Assembly: GCA_016720145.1 (NCBI GenBank)
Contig: JADJXV010000001.1
Coordinates: 475,255-539,254 of the forward strand
Reading direction: 5' to 3'
From: Ignavibacteria bacterium
GTDB lineage: Bacteria; Bacteroidota; Ignavibacteria; Kapaibacteriales; UBA961
Length of the DNA: 64,000 nucleotides
The translations under genes were made by a program, and so were the position numbers. The notes beneath the pieces were generated by a model. It saw nothing but the letters and a program-made list of their open reading frames with translations, ran no database searches and was not told where the DNA came from. Shown here piece by piece: positions 36,889 to 46,728 of this stretch (position 1 is the stretch's first letter; the number at the start of each line of letters is the position of its first letter).

Positions 36889-37953
36889 TTAGATGCTTTT
36901 GACAACTTTTTTAAAAGCATCTAAAAATTCCAAGATTGTATCTTCGAAATAATATCCCATGTGTCCAATTCTGATAATTTGATCATGCAATAAATCTTGC
37001 CCTTCAGCTACTATAATCCCATGATTATTCTTGAGTTGTGCAATAATCTTGTTAGCTTTTTTTGTTTTTATAACTGTTAATGAATCAGATGGACTCTTCG
37101 GAAAAATTTCGAATCCTAATGTATTCATTTCATTTCTCATCAAAGTAGCATTTTGACGATGCCGCTTATAAACATTGCCAAGTCCTTCATTTTGAATTAG
37201 TTGCAAAGCCACATCTAATCCCATTAACAAATTGACAGCCGGTGTAAATACTGTCTGATTATTCATTAAAGAGTCGTAAGCACGTACTAGATTAAAGTAA
37301 TAGGTCGGGGTCGTATTTCTCTCGGCTACTTTCCTTGCTTTCAAACTTAATGCAACAAATCCGAGTCCCGGTGGTGTCATCAGTCCTTTTTGCGAACATG
37401 TAATCAGCGCGTCTATCCCCCATTTGTCCATCAAACATTCTTGCGTACCAATTGTAGAAACTCCATCTACACATATCAATGCATCCGTTTTATTTTTGAA
37501 GAATTTTACTAAACTTTCAATATCATGTAGCGCACCTGTGGATGTTTCACAATGCGTAATCCATATTGCCGATAGTTTATCTAAATCATTTAACAGATTG
37601 ATATCATTTATTGTAAATGATAGCGAAGGTGATATTTCTACATTTTTTACTTCAATTCCGAACGTAGTAAGCATTGCACAGCAACGAGTTGAAAATCTAC
37701 CATTGTTCAAGACAAGTACCGAATCTCCAGGTGTGTGAAGAGCCATCATAGCCGCTTCCATGGCACCGGTACCGGAACATGACAAAGGGATAACATACTC
37801 ATTTGTATGAAAAACTGATTGCAATCCAACTTGAATTCTCTTCAGTAATTGTTTGAATTCACTACTCTTATGATAAAGTGGCTGATTATACATCGCCTTT
37901 AGTACTGCCGGTGGAATAATTGAGGGACCGGGTGTGAATAATTGTAAGCCCAT
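36889..37953 (-). CDS. Class V aminotransferase, alanine-glyoxylate/serine type
   Basis: A 354-residue PLP enzyme of the alanine--glyoxylate/serine--pyruvate aminotransferase group. It begins FTPGPSIIPPAVLKAM and contains SCSGTGAMEAAM, WITHCETSTGALHDIESL, VDGVSTIGTQECLMDKWGIDAL and the PLP-lysine motif ITCSQKGLMTPPGL. These fit the small-subunit-like aminotransferases that act on phosphoserine-, alanine- or serine-type substrates; the specific substrate cannot be fixed. It is the first gene of the minus-strand run 37953-29696. No glycine-cleavage or serine-pathway gene lies next to it. Confidence 0.87.
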   Translation of the reverse strand: MGLQLFTPGPSIIPPAVLKAMYNQPLYHKSSEFKQLLKRIQVGLQSVFHTNEYVIPLSCSGTGAMEAAMMALHTPGDSVLVLNNGRFSTRCCAMLTTFGIEVKNVEISPSLSFTINDINLLNDLDKLSAIWITHCETSTGALHDIESLVKFFKNKTDALICVDGVSTIGTQECLMDKWGIDALITCSQKGLMTPPGLGFVALSLKARKVAERNTTPTYYFNLVRAYDSLMNNQTVFTPAVNLLMGLDVALQLIQNEGLGNVYKRHRQNATLMRNEMNTLGFEIFPKSPSDSLTVIKTKKANKIIAQLKNNHGIIVAEGQDLLHDQIIRIGHMGYYFEDTILEFLDAFKKVVKSI

Positions 37954-38032
37954 GGACTTTATATCAAGTGATTGAAAGTAGTTTATGTTGAATTAATTCT
38001 AAATTGTTGGGCTTTGTTTCGATTGTAATGAA

Positions 38033-38977
38033 CTACTTTTTACGATTATTTTTATTTGTTTGCTTGGATTTAGAAGGCTTCAGAGATTCAGTATTTGCAT
38101 TGAATTCTTGCTTTGGTCTTTGTGTATGAATCTCTGTTAAAAAATAATTCGAATTAAGGTTATGTATTCCTTTTAGCTCTTTGCCATCTGGAAGCTTCAT
38201 CGTTAATTTAATTTCTGCAGTTGCAAATAAATGATGTGGAACTAAGTAATTTCTGTTCAATTCCATTTTTCCAAATTGCGCTATAACTGCATTTGTTCTA
38301 AGCATTTGACCATTAGTGTAGCGCAGTTGTACGCTACCTTGACCGGTTAACGTATATTGTAACTGATTACAAAGTGCACCAAGTGTGTCTAGTGTAGGTA
38401 AAGAGCGAAAGATCGAAGTTTGTTTACGCAAAGGAGGAGGGATACAATTTTCAGGTAGGTCATCCAGTGATTCAACAATCCACGATTGTCCTAATTTATG
38501 ATTTGATTCTTTAAAAGGAAAAAATAAATTCGGTTGGAATGCTCCACCAGGCGATACATCGGCATTGAGTGAATCCTCAGCTCCGTAACTATATCGATTA
38601 CCAACAGAATCGATCTCAAACCAAATTTTTCTACCTATCCATGACGACTCAGTCCGAACTCTATCACGTACATCTCCTGAGGATTCTTTAGATGCGAATT
38701 TTGTAAGCTGTTGGCTAATATAAAAATGTCCATTACTGCCCACAGAATCACACACAACAAGGTACAGTTCTGCCCGCTCCTTGAGTAATGGAAGCTGTCC
38801 TTGAAATGAAATACTATCATACGAAACAACTCTGTAGAGTAATGAATCATATTTTGAAAAAGACAGTTTATAATGAACACTATCTATCAATAATTGTCCA
38901 TTCATCTCATGTATTCCACTTAGAAATAATGAGCTTATTAATAATAATTGATACCATCGTATCGTAAAGTTGTGCAT
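38033..38977 (-). CDS. Hypothetical exported protein
   Basis: A 314-residue protein I do not recognise. It begins with a signal peptide (WYQLLLISSLFLSGIHEMNG) cut at NG|Q. The mature body is rich in beta-strand patterns (YKLSFSKYDSLLYRVVSYDSISFQG, LYLVVCDSVGSNGHFYI, WFEIDSVGNRYSYG) and reads like the DUF6263-type or 'periplasmic lipid-binding-like' exported proteins common in Bacteroidota, but I cannot place it. The last about 25 residues are Lys/Asn/Ser-rich and low-complexity (KPSKSKQTNKNNRKK). It is monocistronic, with a TATTTTTG box about 50 bases upstream. Confidence 0.7.
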   Translation of the reverse strand: MHNFTIRWYQLLLISSLFLSGIHEMNGQLLIDSVHYKLSFSKYDSLLYRVVSYDSISFQGQLPLLKERAELYLVVCDSVGSNGHFYISQQLTKFASKESSGDVRDRVRTESSWIGRKIWFEIDSVGNRYSYGAEDSLNADVSPGGAFQPNLFFPFKESNHKLGQSWIVESLDDLPENCIPPPLRKQTSIFRSLPTLDTLGALCNQLQYTLTGQGSVQLRYTNGQMLRTNAVIAQFGKMELNRNYLVPHHLFATAEIKLTMKLPDGKELKGIHNLNSNYFLTEIHTQRPKQEFNANTESLKPSKSKQTNKNNRKK

Positions 38978-39710
38978 CGTACTATGTAGAAATTAATTAA
39001 GAATGTAAAAAACATGACATGCAAAAATCAAAAATACAGAAAAAGAAAGAACTGATAGAAATTGAAGGTGTATTCTCTCCTGCAATTTTATGATATTAAA
39101 TATTATTTTATATATAAATGAAAGAGTTATCACTGCTTACATGAATAAACACGAAAAGTAATTTCAAAGTGAATTCTTTAACTTTTCAATTCCATTAATT
39201 TTAAAATAGTCGAACCAATTCATCCAATACCCCTCAATTTTGTAAATATTTCCATGAAGAGTAGAAATTTTATTTTTCAGATATAATGTCATATTTCTTT
39301 TGATTTTGTACTCTCAAAAGTAGCATACTTCGTACGTTTCATAAAGTACAAAGTGGGTTGTTATAAAAGTACTTTTTCATTCATCCTGGTGAATTGATTG
39401 AGATCTGATAATATGTACTTCAGACAAGACATTTATCGAACAAACTAAAAAAATAATTTTCAACATATAGATTAAGAAGAGCTCTGACATTCAACTATAT
39501 ATATTGTTTAATAGTTACAAACATCATCTTAAATCATGAACTTTAGAGCTTACAGTTATAAATATTATAAAATGTCATGGAATTGTCAATTTTATGTCAC
39601 AATTCAATGTAACAAAGTAAAAGTTTTCAAAGTTAGTATTGGCGAATCGGAAATGCATTCCCAAAAATTCTCAACCCTAGTTTTTACAATTTTATAATCT
39701 GGAGATTATT
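38978..39710. other. 733-base AT-rich gap without a recognisable gene
   Basis: The stretch between divergently transcribed genes has very low G+C, stop codons in every frame and no tRNA-like or hairpin-terminator pattern I can see. A TATTTTTG box (minus strand, 39036-39029) serves the left gene. An upstream region for the Spy-like lipoprotein must lie near its right end, but I could not pick a convincing box. Confidence 0.45.
39029..39036 (-). promoter_or_regulatory. Candidate -7 box for the exported protein at 38033
   Basis: TATTTTTG on the minus strand, matching TAnnTTTG, 52 bases before the ATG. No good -33 match was found at the expected spacing. Confidence 0.35.
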
Positions 39711-40439
39711 ATGAAACGCTCAATGAAAATCGCTTTTATGACTTTTGCAAGTACAGTTCTTATGCTGTCAGTTGGATGTTCAAATAATGGAACAAATCCT
39801 GAAGATTCACGTGATGGAACAGACGCTCTCACAACAATTATGGACAACTCCTCAACTGATTTGACACCTATATGCCCGGATGGACAATTCCCAAATGATG
39901 ATGGAGTCACTCCATACGGATCTCCAATGGGTGATGATCATCGCGGACTCAAAGGCGGTCGTGATGATCGAGGTCCGAAAGACGGAATCGGTATGAGAGA
40001 TACGAGCCGATTCGGACAGCTACATAGAATACTTCCTTGTCTGACTTTGACTGCTGATCAATTAACACAGTTACGGTCGCTAATGGAAGGATTTAGAACA
40101 TCAGCTCATCAAATCATGTCAGATACCCGCGCAGCAGAGCAGCCATTCCGCACAGACGCTGATGAACAAGTCAAAACAATTAGAGATCAAGTACTTGCAG
40201 GTACAATGACTCGTGACTCTGCCCGTGTTGCAATTCAAGCTATACGCACTCAACTCATCGCAGATACCAAGCCCCTTCGTGATGCCGCAAGAGCAGCAAT
40301 CGCAGATTTGCAAAATGGATTATTGCCACAAATTCGTGCAATACTTACTGCTGATCAGCAAGCAATCTGGGATGCTTGGATGACAAGCGGAACTGTACCA
40401 TGCACTAGACCACCACATCATGGAAAAGGTCACAGATAA
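39711..40439 (+). CDS. Spy/CpxP-like lipoprotein
   Basis: A 242-residue lipoprotein (lipobox LSVGC within MKRSMKIAFMTFASTVLMLSVGC). The mature chain has a Gly/Asp/Arg-rich linker (DDHRGLKGGRDDRGPKDGIG) followed by a helical part of about 140 residues: LPCLTLTADQLTQLRSLMEGFRTSAHQIM, a middle helix with TRDSARVAIQAIRTQLIAD, and ILTADQQAIWDAWM. The LTADQ...LTADQQ pattern resembles the LTxxQ repeats of periplasmic Spy/CpxP chaperones, which suggests an envelope-stress role. It is followed by a strong terminator and stands alone. The resemblance is by motif only. Confidence 0.75.
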   Translation: MKRSMKIAFMTFASTVLMLSVGCSNNGTNPEDSRDGTDALTTIMDNSSTDLTPICPDGQFPNDDGVTPYGSPMGDDHRGLKGGRDDRGPKDGIGMRDTSRFGQLHRILPCLTLTADQLTQLRSLMEGFRTSAHQIMSDTRAAEQPFRTDADEQVKTIRDQVLAGTMTRDSARVAIQAIRTQLIADTKPLRDAARAAIADLQNGLLPQIRAILTADQQAIWDAWMTSGTVPCTRPPHHGKGHR

Positions 40440-40460
40440 TTTAAATATCTGTAAAAATTT

Positions 40461-40497
40461 AAAGCCGTTGAATTTGAATTCAACGGCTTTTTTTATG
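40461..40497 (+). terminator. Intrinsic terminator after the Spy-like lipoprotein
   Basis: AAAGCCGTTGAATT (40461-40474) pairs with AATTCAACGGCTTT (40477-40490), a 14-base stem, followed by a T run. Clear rho-independent form. Confidence 0.88.
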
Positions 40498-40529
40498 AAG
40501 TCTAATCGCTTCTCTATAATGTTTTTCCC

Positions 40530-40537
40530 TATTTTTG
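40530..40537 (+). promoter_or_regulatory. Candidate -7 box for purM-murE
   Basis: TATTTTTG, perfect TAnnTTTG, 45 bases before the purM ATG and right after the preceding terminator, so position supports it. A -33 TTTG is not evident. Confidence 0.45.
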
Positions 40538-40581
40538 TACAAAAATACAGTCATACTCCTCCCTCTATTCTAAGATACTTC

Positions 40582-41574
40582 ATGATTACGTACGCTTCTT
40601 CCGGTGTGAATATCGCAGCCGGCGATGAAACAGTTTCACGCATTAAGCCACTTGTTCGATCTACATTTACATCTGCTGTTTTGACGGATATCGGTTTATT
40701 TGGCGGACTTTACGATGCTCGGTTCCCGGAGTATGAACATCCCGTCTTAGTATCAAGCACTGATGGTGTCGGCACCAAACTCAAAGTAGCATTTATGACC
40801 GATAAGCATTCGACAGTAGGTCATTGCCTTGTCAATCATTGTACGAATGATATTCTTGCATGCGGAGCTAAGCCGCTTTTCTTTTTAGATTATTTTGCTA
40901 CCGGAAAGCTTGATCCCAATGTCGCTGAAGAGGTGGTGACCGGTCTTGTCAGTGGTTGTCTAGAAAATAATTGTGCACTAATTGGTGGCGAAACTGCTGA
41001 GATGCCGTCGATGTATTCCGAAGGTGAATATGATATCGCCGGAACAATTGTTGGAATAGTGGATAAATCAAAAGTGCTATCTCCTTCAAATGTCAAAGTT
41101 GGCAATGTGTTAATTGGATTGCCATCGAGCGGACTCCATACCAACGGATATTCTCTCGCAAGAGCAGCCCTCTTTCCTACTTTTTCACATGATACTTATT
41201 TCGATGATCTTGGATCCACTCTCGGCGATGCATTACTTGCAATTCATAGATCCTATCTATCGGTTATCACTCCAATGCTCGAATTAAACTTAATAAACGC
41301 ACTTTCGCATATTACCGGTGGTGGAATAATTGGCAATACAAAACGTATCTTACCCGCCGGAACTTCACTGGAAATTAATTGGAACTCCTGGCAGATTCCC
41401 GCACTATTCAATATTATACAACGCACCGGAAATATAGCCGATGAAGAAATGCGAGAAGCATTTAATCTTGGAATTGGAATAATAATGTGCGTGGATCCTG
41501 TTAATGTAGATACAGTTATGAGATTGTGTAAAGCTGAGAATCCCGTCATTCTCGGACGTATTCACGTCGGTTGA
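40582..41574 (+). CDS. purM: Phosphoribosylformylglycinamidine cyclo-ligase
   Basis: A 330-residue purine-biosynthesis enzyme (AIR synthetase, fifth step). Core blocks are VNIAAGDETVSRIKPLV, STDGVGTKLKVAF, VNHCTNDILACGAKPLFFLDY, ALIGGETAEMPSMY, DIAGTIVGIVD and LPSSGLHTNGYSLARA, with THITGGGIIGN-like HITGGGIIGNTKR near residue 250. I start at ATG 40582, since upstream in-frame sequence crosses a terminator and a -7 box. It ends 2 bases before murE, so the two are probably cotranscribed despite different pathways. Confidence 0.95.
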   Translation: MITYASSGVNIAAGDETVSRIKPLVRSTFTSAVLTDIGLFGGLYDARFPEYEHPVLVSSTDGVGTKLKVAFMTDKHSTVGHCLVNHCTNDILACGAKPLFFLDYFATGKLDPNVAEEVVTGLVSGCLENNCALIGGETAEMPSMYSEGEYDIAGTIVGIVDKSKVLSPSNVKVGNVLIGLPSSGLHTNGYSLARAALFPTFSHDTYFDDLGSTLGDALLAIHRSYLSVITPMLELNLINALSHITGGGIIGNTKRILPAGTSLEINWNSWQIPALFNIIQRTGNIADEEMREAFNLGIGIIMCVDPVNVDTVMRLCKAENPVILGRIHVG

Positions 41575-41576
41575 AC

Positions 41577-43022
41577 ATGAAAATCCTTTCAGAATTGCAC
41601 GATTTTCTCGAAGTTTGTTCTGTCGTTGGACGGACAGATCGACCTATCAGCTCCATTGAAAATGACAGCCGAAATTGTAAACAAGACTCCCTCTTTGTAG
41701 CAATTAGAGGTACATCAACCGATGGTCATACGTATATAGATACTGCGATAAAAAATGGCGCTCATACCATAGTTTGTGAAAATTTACCCGAAACCCTCCA
41801 ACCGAATACAACCTATATTCTAGTACAAAATAGTAGAACAAGCTGTGCAATTGTTTCACATGCTTTTCATGACAATCCTTCCTTATTACTTAGAATTATT
41901 GGGGTTACCGGTACTAATGGAAAGACAACCATCACATTTCTCCTCAAACAGATTTTAGAGCAATTCGGAGAAAAAGTAGGACTCATCGGAACGACTGGAA
42001 ATTACATAGGAGATAAATATTACGCTACCAATTACACCACGCCCGAAGCTCCGGAACTCACTACATTATTAGCCAATATGATAAATGAAGGAGTTACGAC
42101 AGTAGTGATGGAAGTGAGCTCTCATTCTCTCAATATGCAACGTGTACTCGGGGTACATTTTAGCGGTGCAATTTTCACGAATCTCACACATGACCATTTA
42201 GATTATCATGGTACTATGGAAAGCTACGCTGATGCAAAAAAAATCCTTTTTGATTCGCTTTCATCATCTTCAACTGCAGTATTTAATGGAGATAGTGCAT
42301 ATTCATCATTTCTGGCATCTTCGACGAGTGCTCATAAAGTGATTGTTGGACGTAGCATAGATTCTGAGTATAGAATTACTGATGAAAAAGTAACTGCTCA
42401 TGGTTCTCAATTTTCACTTAACTCATATACATTTTCCACTCCATTAGTAGGTCGATTTAACATTGACAACTGTGCTGAAAGTGTCGCATACTTGGTCGAG
42501 AGCGGTTATTCTATTATTCAATTACAGAATGCAGTCTCTTTTGCAATTGGCGCACCCGGACGAATGGAAAGCTACCGTTTGGTAAATGATGCTACAGCAA
42601 TTATAGATTACGCCCATACACCTGATGCTCTCGAAAATGCCATGAAATCCTGTAAAGACTTGCTTCAAAATAGTGGTAATTTGATTGTGGTGTTTGGCTG
42701 TGGAGGAGATCGAGACGTTTCCAAAAGATCAGAAATGGGGAGAATTGCTGAAACTTACGCAGATACTATCTATTTGACAAATGACAATCCACGTTCAGAA
42801 TCACCGGAAAAAATTATTCAAGATATATATGTGGGAATAAATGATCATTCAAAAGTACTTCAAATTCCGAATCGCGCGTTAGCAATTGAAACTGCTCTAT
42901 GCAATTCAAAAATAGATGATATTATCTTAATTGCCGGTAAAGGACATGAAACATATCAGATTATACAATCAGAAAAGCGCTATTGCAGTGACAAGGATGA
43001 AGTTATGAAGTATATGAAGTAA
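41577..43022 (+). CDS. murE: UDP-N-acetylmuramoyl-tripeptide synthetase (meso-DAP type)
   Basis: A 481-residue cytoplasmic Mur ligase that adds the third residue to the peptidoglycan stem peptide. It has the N-terminal UDP-binding domain, P-loop IGVTGTNGKTTITFLL (P-loop residues 112-118), TTPEAPELTTLL, VMEVSSHSLNMQR and DHLDYHGTMESYADAK. The specificity motif DNPRSESPEKI is the type found in enzymes adding meso-diaminopimelate. The ATG at 41577 follows the purM stop by 2 bases. A terminator follows. Confidence 0.95.
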   Translation: MKILSELHDFLEVCSVVGRTDRPISSIENDSRNCKQDSLFVAIRGTSTDGHTYIDTAIKNGAHTIVCENLPETLQPNTTYILVQNSRTSCAIVSHAFHDNPSLLLRIIGVTGTNGKTTITFLLKQILEQFGEKVGLIGTTGNYIGDKYYATNYTTPEAPELTTLLANMINEGVTTVVMEVSSHSLNMQRVLGVHFSGAIFTNLTHDHLDYHGTMESYADAKKILFDSLSSSSTAVFNGDSAYSSFLASSTSAHKVIVGRSIDSEYRITDEKVTAHGSQFSLNSYTFSTPLVGRFNIDNCAESVAYLVESGYSIIQLQNAVSFAIGAPGRMESYRLVNDATAIIDYAHTPDALENAMKSCKDLLQNSGNLIVVFGCGGDRDVSKRSEMGRIAETYADTIYLTNDNPRSESPEKIIQDIYVGINDHSKVLQIPNRALAIETALCNSKIDDIILIAGKGHETYQIIQSEKRYCSDKDEVMKYMK

Positions 43023-43053
43023 TTTTTTATATTACAGAAGAGTATCAAAAAAT

Positions 43054-43082
43054 AAAGGCCGTTTGTCAAACAAACGGCCTTT
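43054..43082. terminator. Terminator between murE and the ABC exporter
   Basis: AAAGGCCGTTTG (43054-43065) pairs perfectly with CAAACGGCCTTT (43071-43082) around a 5-base loop. The T-rich tail is better on the minus strand (toward lower coordinates), so it most likely ends the ABC gene and may also serve murE. Confidence 0.75.
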
Positions 43083-43110
43083 GTCGTGGTAATTGTGGCG
43101 AAGAAGGGGA

Positions 43111-44849
43111 CTATTTTGTAGATCGGACATTGAGACCAATTGAATCTAAAAGCGTATCGACAGCATTTTGAGCTTCGTCCGTTGGTGTACGATTATTTTC
43201 AAGTTGTAAAATTTTGTCAGCATTTTTCATTGTTTGCTCTCGATGAGTAACTACTATACATGCTGTATCAGGATATTTCTGCTTAAAAGACTGCCAGAAC
43301 CTACTTTCTGTGCCGGCATCCATTGCAGCCGTACAATCATCTAAGAGTAATAGTTGCGGTAATCTCACTAACGTTCTTGCAATCGACAAACGCTGCTTTT
43401 GACCCCTGAAAGAGATATACCTTTTTGTCCTAATCTTGACTCTAAACCATTATCGAACCTTACAATCTCCGGTAAAAGTTGTGCAGTTTCGAGTGCTGTA
43501 TTAATTTCACTATCAGTAAATTCATCGCCTAACTTAATGTTCTGTATAATAGTTTCGCTAAATAACACCGATTCCTGCTTCACATATCCAAGATAGTCAG
43601 ATAGCTCAAGTGATGAAACGCGACTCAAATCCACACCATTAAGCAGAATCTTACCATTCGTGGGCTGAAGGTTTTTTGCCACAAGCTCGAGTAATGTAGT
43701 CTTACCGGCACCTACTTCACCAACGACAGCCATAATTTCTCCTTTTTGAAGTGTGAAGCTCGTTGGCTTGAGAGCAATTGTCGTACTGTCCGTAGAAGGA
43801 TATTCAAACATAACATCTTGAAATGTAAGAGTTTCGAATATACTCGATTTCAGAATATTAGTTTTGAACGGGAAATATTCGAAGTCTTCCTGCTGTTCAG
43901 TCTCCGTAAGCCTCTCCGCATATTTCATAATCTGTTTGGATGATGCCCATGACCAGCAAAGCGTCCAAATCGGCTCAACTAAGCGCTCCAAGTACATCAC
44001 AAATAATAAAAAAGTACCTAAGTCAATTTTTTTACTAATTGTAAAATAACTTCCAACTATCACGACAATGATCGTCCCGATATGATTGGTGAGCATTGAG
44101 AATAAATGGACTAATTGATTGATTTTTAGAAATTCTTTCTCGCGTTTTACTCGTTCATCGAGTACTTGCTGATACTTAAACAATTGATCTGCCTCGCTTT
44201 GCGTGCTTTTTACTACACGGATTCCGGACAAACACGTTTCCAATAAATTATTACATTGTGACACTGCTTTTTGCTTAGCTTCAGCATACTTCACGAGTCG
44301 ATCTTGTGCTTGCGAAAGTATTATCACCAGAAAAGGTAGCGGAAAAAAACTCCAAAGAGTTAACTCCCACGAATAATACGTCATGACTGATAATGAGAAT
44401 CCGAGAATTAATATTGCTTCAATCGGTCGCATAACACCAGAACACCCGAACCACGAAATACGATCATGAGCGCCGTCGATGTCATCCGTCAATCTTGTGA
44501 GCAAGTCACCTGTTCTGAAATTTTGAAAGAACTGGAACCCCTTACGTGTGAATATATTATAATAGAATGTCCTCACCTGTTCAGCAATTCTGAAGTTCAT
44601 CCTTGCTCTCGAAAGTGGTAAAACTCTGGAGAATAATTCATGAATAATTCCAACAATAAAGTAAAGCCAAATAGCTGAATGAATACTGCTAAGTTCAAAT
44701 TTACCCTGCATTTGATCCACTATAAGCTTTAGCATAATCGGGAATCCTGTCTTTAGTCCGATTGTAATCACGGTGAGGATCAATACAATTGTCATTTGCT
44801 TGGCATTGTTCCGCCAAAACCTCATAAACCATAGTAATAAATTATACAT
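43111..44849 (-). CDS. ABC exporter half-transporter with a degenerate catalytic site, frameshifted
   Basis: About 579 residues: a membrane domain of six spans then an ABC ATPase. Walker A is GEVGAGKTTLLEL. The signature is interrupted: the frame ends shortly after LSGV, and the rest (SIARTLVRLPQLLLLDDCTAAMD, VVTHREQ) continues in another frame. Adding one G to the run read as CCCC at 43403-43406 restores LSGGQKQRLSIART. The Walker B reads LLLLDDCTAAMD, with Asp in place of the catalytic Glu, as in the degenerate half of heterodimeric exporters. It overlaps the partner gene upstream by 8 bases, so the two form a heterodimer. Confidence 0.87.
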
Positions 44850-46632
44850 AATGAGTTACTCCTGTCTGTAATTTGTATAATTGAGCGTACATGCCGCATT
44901 TGTCGAGTAATTCTCTATGATTACCCTGCTCGACAACGAGACCATTCTCCATCACCAGAATAATATCCGCATGGATAATTGTAGAAAGTCTGTGTGCAAT
45001 AATCACCGATGTTCGCCCTTCGAGAAGTATATTCAAGCTCGCTTGCACTCGTGCTTCGGTAATTGGATCTACCGAACTCGTCGCTTCATCTATCACTAAT
45101 ATATCAGGGTTAAATGCAAGAGCCCTTGCAAATGACAGTAATTGTCTCTCACCATACGAGAGGTTTTTCCCGTTTTCGACAAGTACAGTATCAAGCCCAT
45201 TTTCAAACCGATCGATGATGTGCTCGATATCAAGACTTTTGATAGCTTTATTGACAGCATCATCTGTTATATCAGACCGCAATGCCTTGAGATTCTCTCG
45301 AATCGTTCCGGGAAATAAAAATATATCTTGCATCACAAAACTCATTTTTTCAGCCAAATCCTTCTGATTGAAGTCGCGGATATCGGTACCGTCGATAGTT
45401 ATTCTACCGCTCGTAACATCATACCATCTCGTAAGTAACGATAATATTGTCGTTTTTCCTGCACCGGTTGCTCCTACTATAGCAACCGACTTCCCTTTCG
45501 GAATTTCAAATGTCACTCCACGTAACACCTGAGTATCTGTATAGCCAAATTTCACATTTTCGAATCGTATCATAGATTCAAAGTGTTCCATTTTTTTGGG
45601 TTTAGCAGGGTTAACTATTTCAGATTGCATATCAAGCAAGTCAAATATCCTCTCGGCTGCTCCCATCGATTTTTGGAGTTCACTGATTTGTTCTGAAATC
45701 ATAATAAGTGGATGGATAATCGCTGCAACATATTGAATAAACAACCAGATAGTACCTACTGTCATCGTGCCGGCTGCGATTCTTCCTGCTCCGACATGGA
45801 GAATTATGACATTGACAATTACCGGTGTGAGGAACATTATAAACCAAAAAACCGCTTCAATACTTTCGATTTTGGTGGCATACACTGTTTTTTCTCGGTT
45901 CATTGCAGCGAATTTTTTTCGAGACCATTCTAAATTCCCTAAATTCCTCAAAAGTGGAATTGCAGTAATATGTTCACCGGAAAAACCGGTAATAGTCGCA
46001 TACAACTCTCTATCTTTTCGAAACATAGGTCGCATTTTACCAAATACTATAATTGCACTACCAATAAATAACGGAGCACAGAGTAAGACATATAAGGTAA
46101 ATTCAACACTGACGGTGAACATTACAACGAGAGAAACACCGATATTGAGTACAGCCCAAAACATTTGTAACCCAACGGAAGAAAAGAGCATAAACATGCG
46201 CTGAGAATCAGACTCAATCCGCGAGATTAGCTTTCCTGTTTCGGTGGTATCAAAGAATCGAATCGATAGACTGAGTACATGTCCTAGCAGCTTTTTCTTG
46301 AGATCACTGACGATAGTAATTCCCATAGAACCAACGACTAAGGATTGAAAGTACTCAAATCCACGATGAAAAATCAGCATTCCAAGATAGGCAAGGGAAA
46401 GCCACAGTAATAGAGAAGGATTACCCGGAGTGATGCCGTCATCTATAATTTTACGAAACACAAGCGGCAATCCGGCAAGAAATACAGTCGATAATACGGC
46501 AGAAACAACCGCCCAAATTAATTCTCGTCGGTGACCGCTAAACAAATATATCATGCGCTTGAACACAGAAAGCTTGATCGCTTTCTTCTGTTCTTCTGCG
46601 AAATCGTCATTTTCTTCAAATAAATCAAACAT
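44842..46632 (-). CDS. ABC exporter half-transporter with a canonical catalytic site
   Basis: A 596-residue fused membrane-ATPase protein. The membrane domain begins after an acidic cytoplasmic stretch (MFDLFEENDDFAEEQKKAIKLS) and has six spans. The nucleotide domain is complete: Walker A GATGAGKTTILSLL, Q-loop MSFVMQDIFLFPGTIREN, signature NLSYGERQLLSFARAL (an LSYGE variant), Walker B ILVIDEATSSVD with the catalytic Glu, and H-loop IIAHRLST. It pairs with the downstream half-transporter carrying the degenerate site. The substrate is unknown: lipid, peptide or drug are possible. Confidence 0.92.
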   Translation of the reverse strand: MFDLFEENDDFAEEQKKAIKLSVFKRMIYLFSGHRRELIWAVVSAVLSTVFLAGLPLVFRKIIDDGITPGNPSLLLWLSLAYLGMLIFHRGFEYFQSLVVGSMGITIVSDLKKKLLGHVLSLSIRFFDTTETGKLISRIESDSQRMFMLFSSVGLQMFWAVLNIGVSLVVMFTVSVEFTLYVLLCAPLFIGSAIIVFGKMRPMFRKDRELYATITGFSGEHITAIPLLRNLGNLEWSRKKFAAMNREKTVYATKIESIEAVFWFIMFLTPVIVNVIILHVGAGRIAAGTMTVGTIWLFIQYVAAIIHPLIMISEQISELQKSMGAAERIFDLLDMQSEIVNPAKPKKMEHFESMIRFENVKFGYTDTQVLRGVTFEIPKGKSVAIVGATGAGKTTILSLLTRWYDVTSGRITIDGTDIRDFNQKDLAEKMSFVMQDIFLFPGTIRENLKALRSDITDDAVNKAIKSLDIEHIIDRFENGLDTVLVENGKNLSYGERQLLSFARALAFNPDILVIDEATSSVDPITEARVQASLNILLEGRTSVIIAHRLSTIIHADIILVMENGLVVEQGNHRELLDKCGMYAQLYKLQTGVTHYV

Positions 46633-46728
46633 TGGTATTCTTTCGGTAAATAGTTATTTTGTAACATGGTTAAATTGGGTAAGTGGATAAATATTTTTTA
46701 TTAATTCTATGAAATCATACGTATAATT

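Noticed and set aside
43111..43389. Stand-alone 92-residue ATPase fragment
   Set aside because: It is the Walker B half of the ABC exporter next to it, separated only by a one-base loss in the LSGGQ run.
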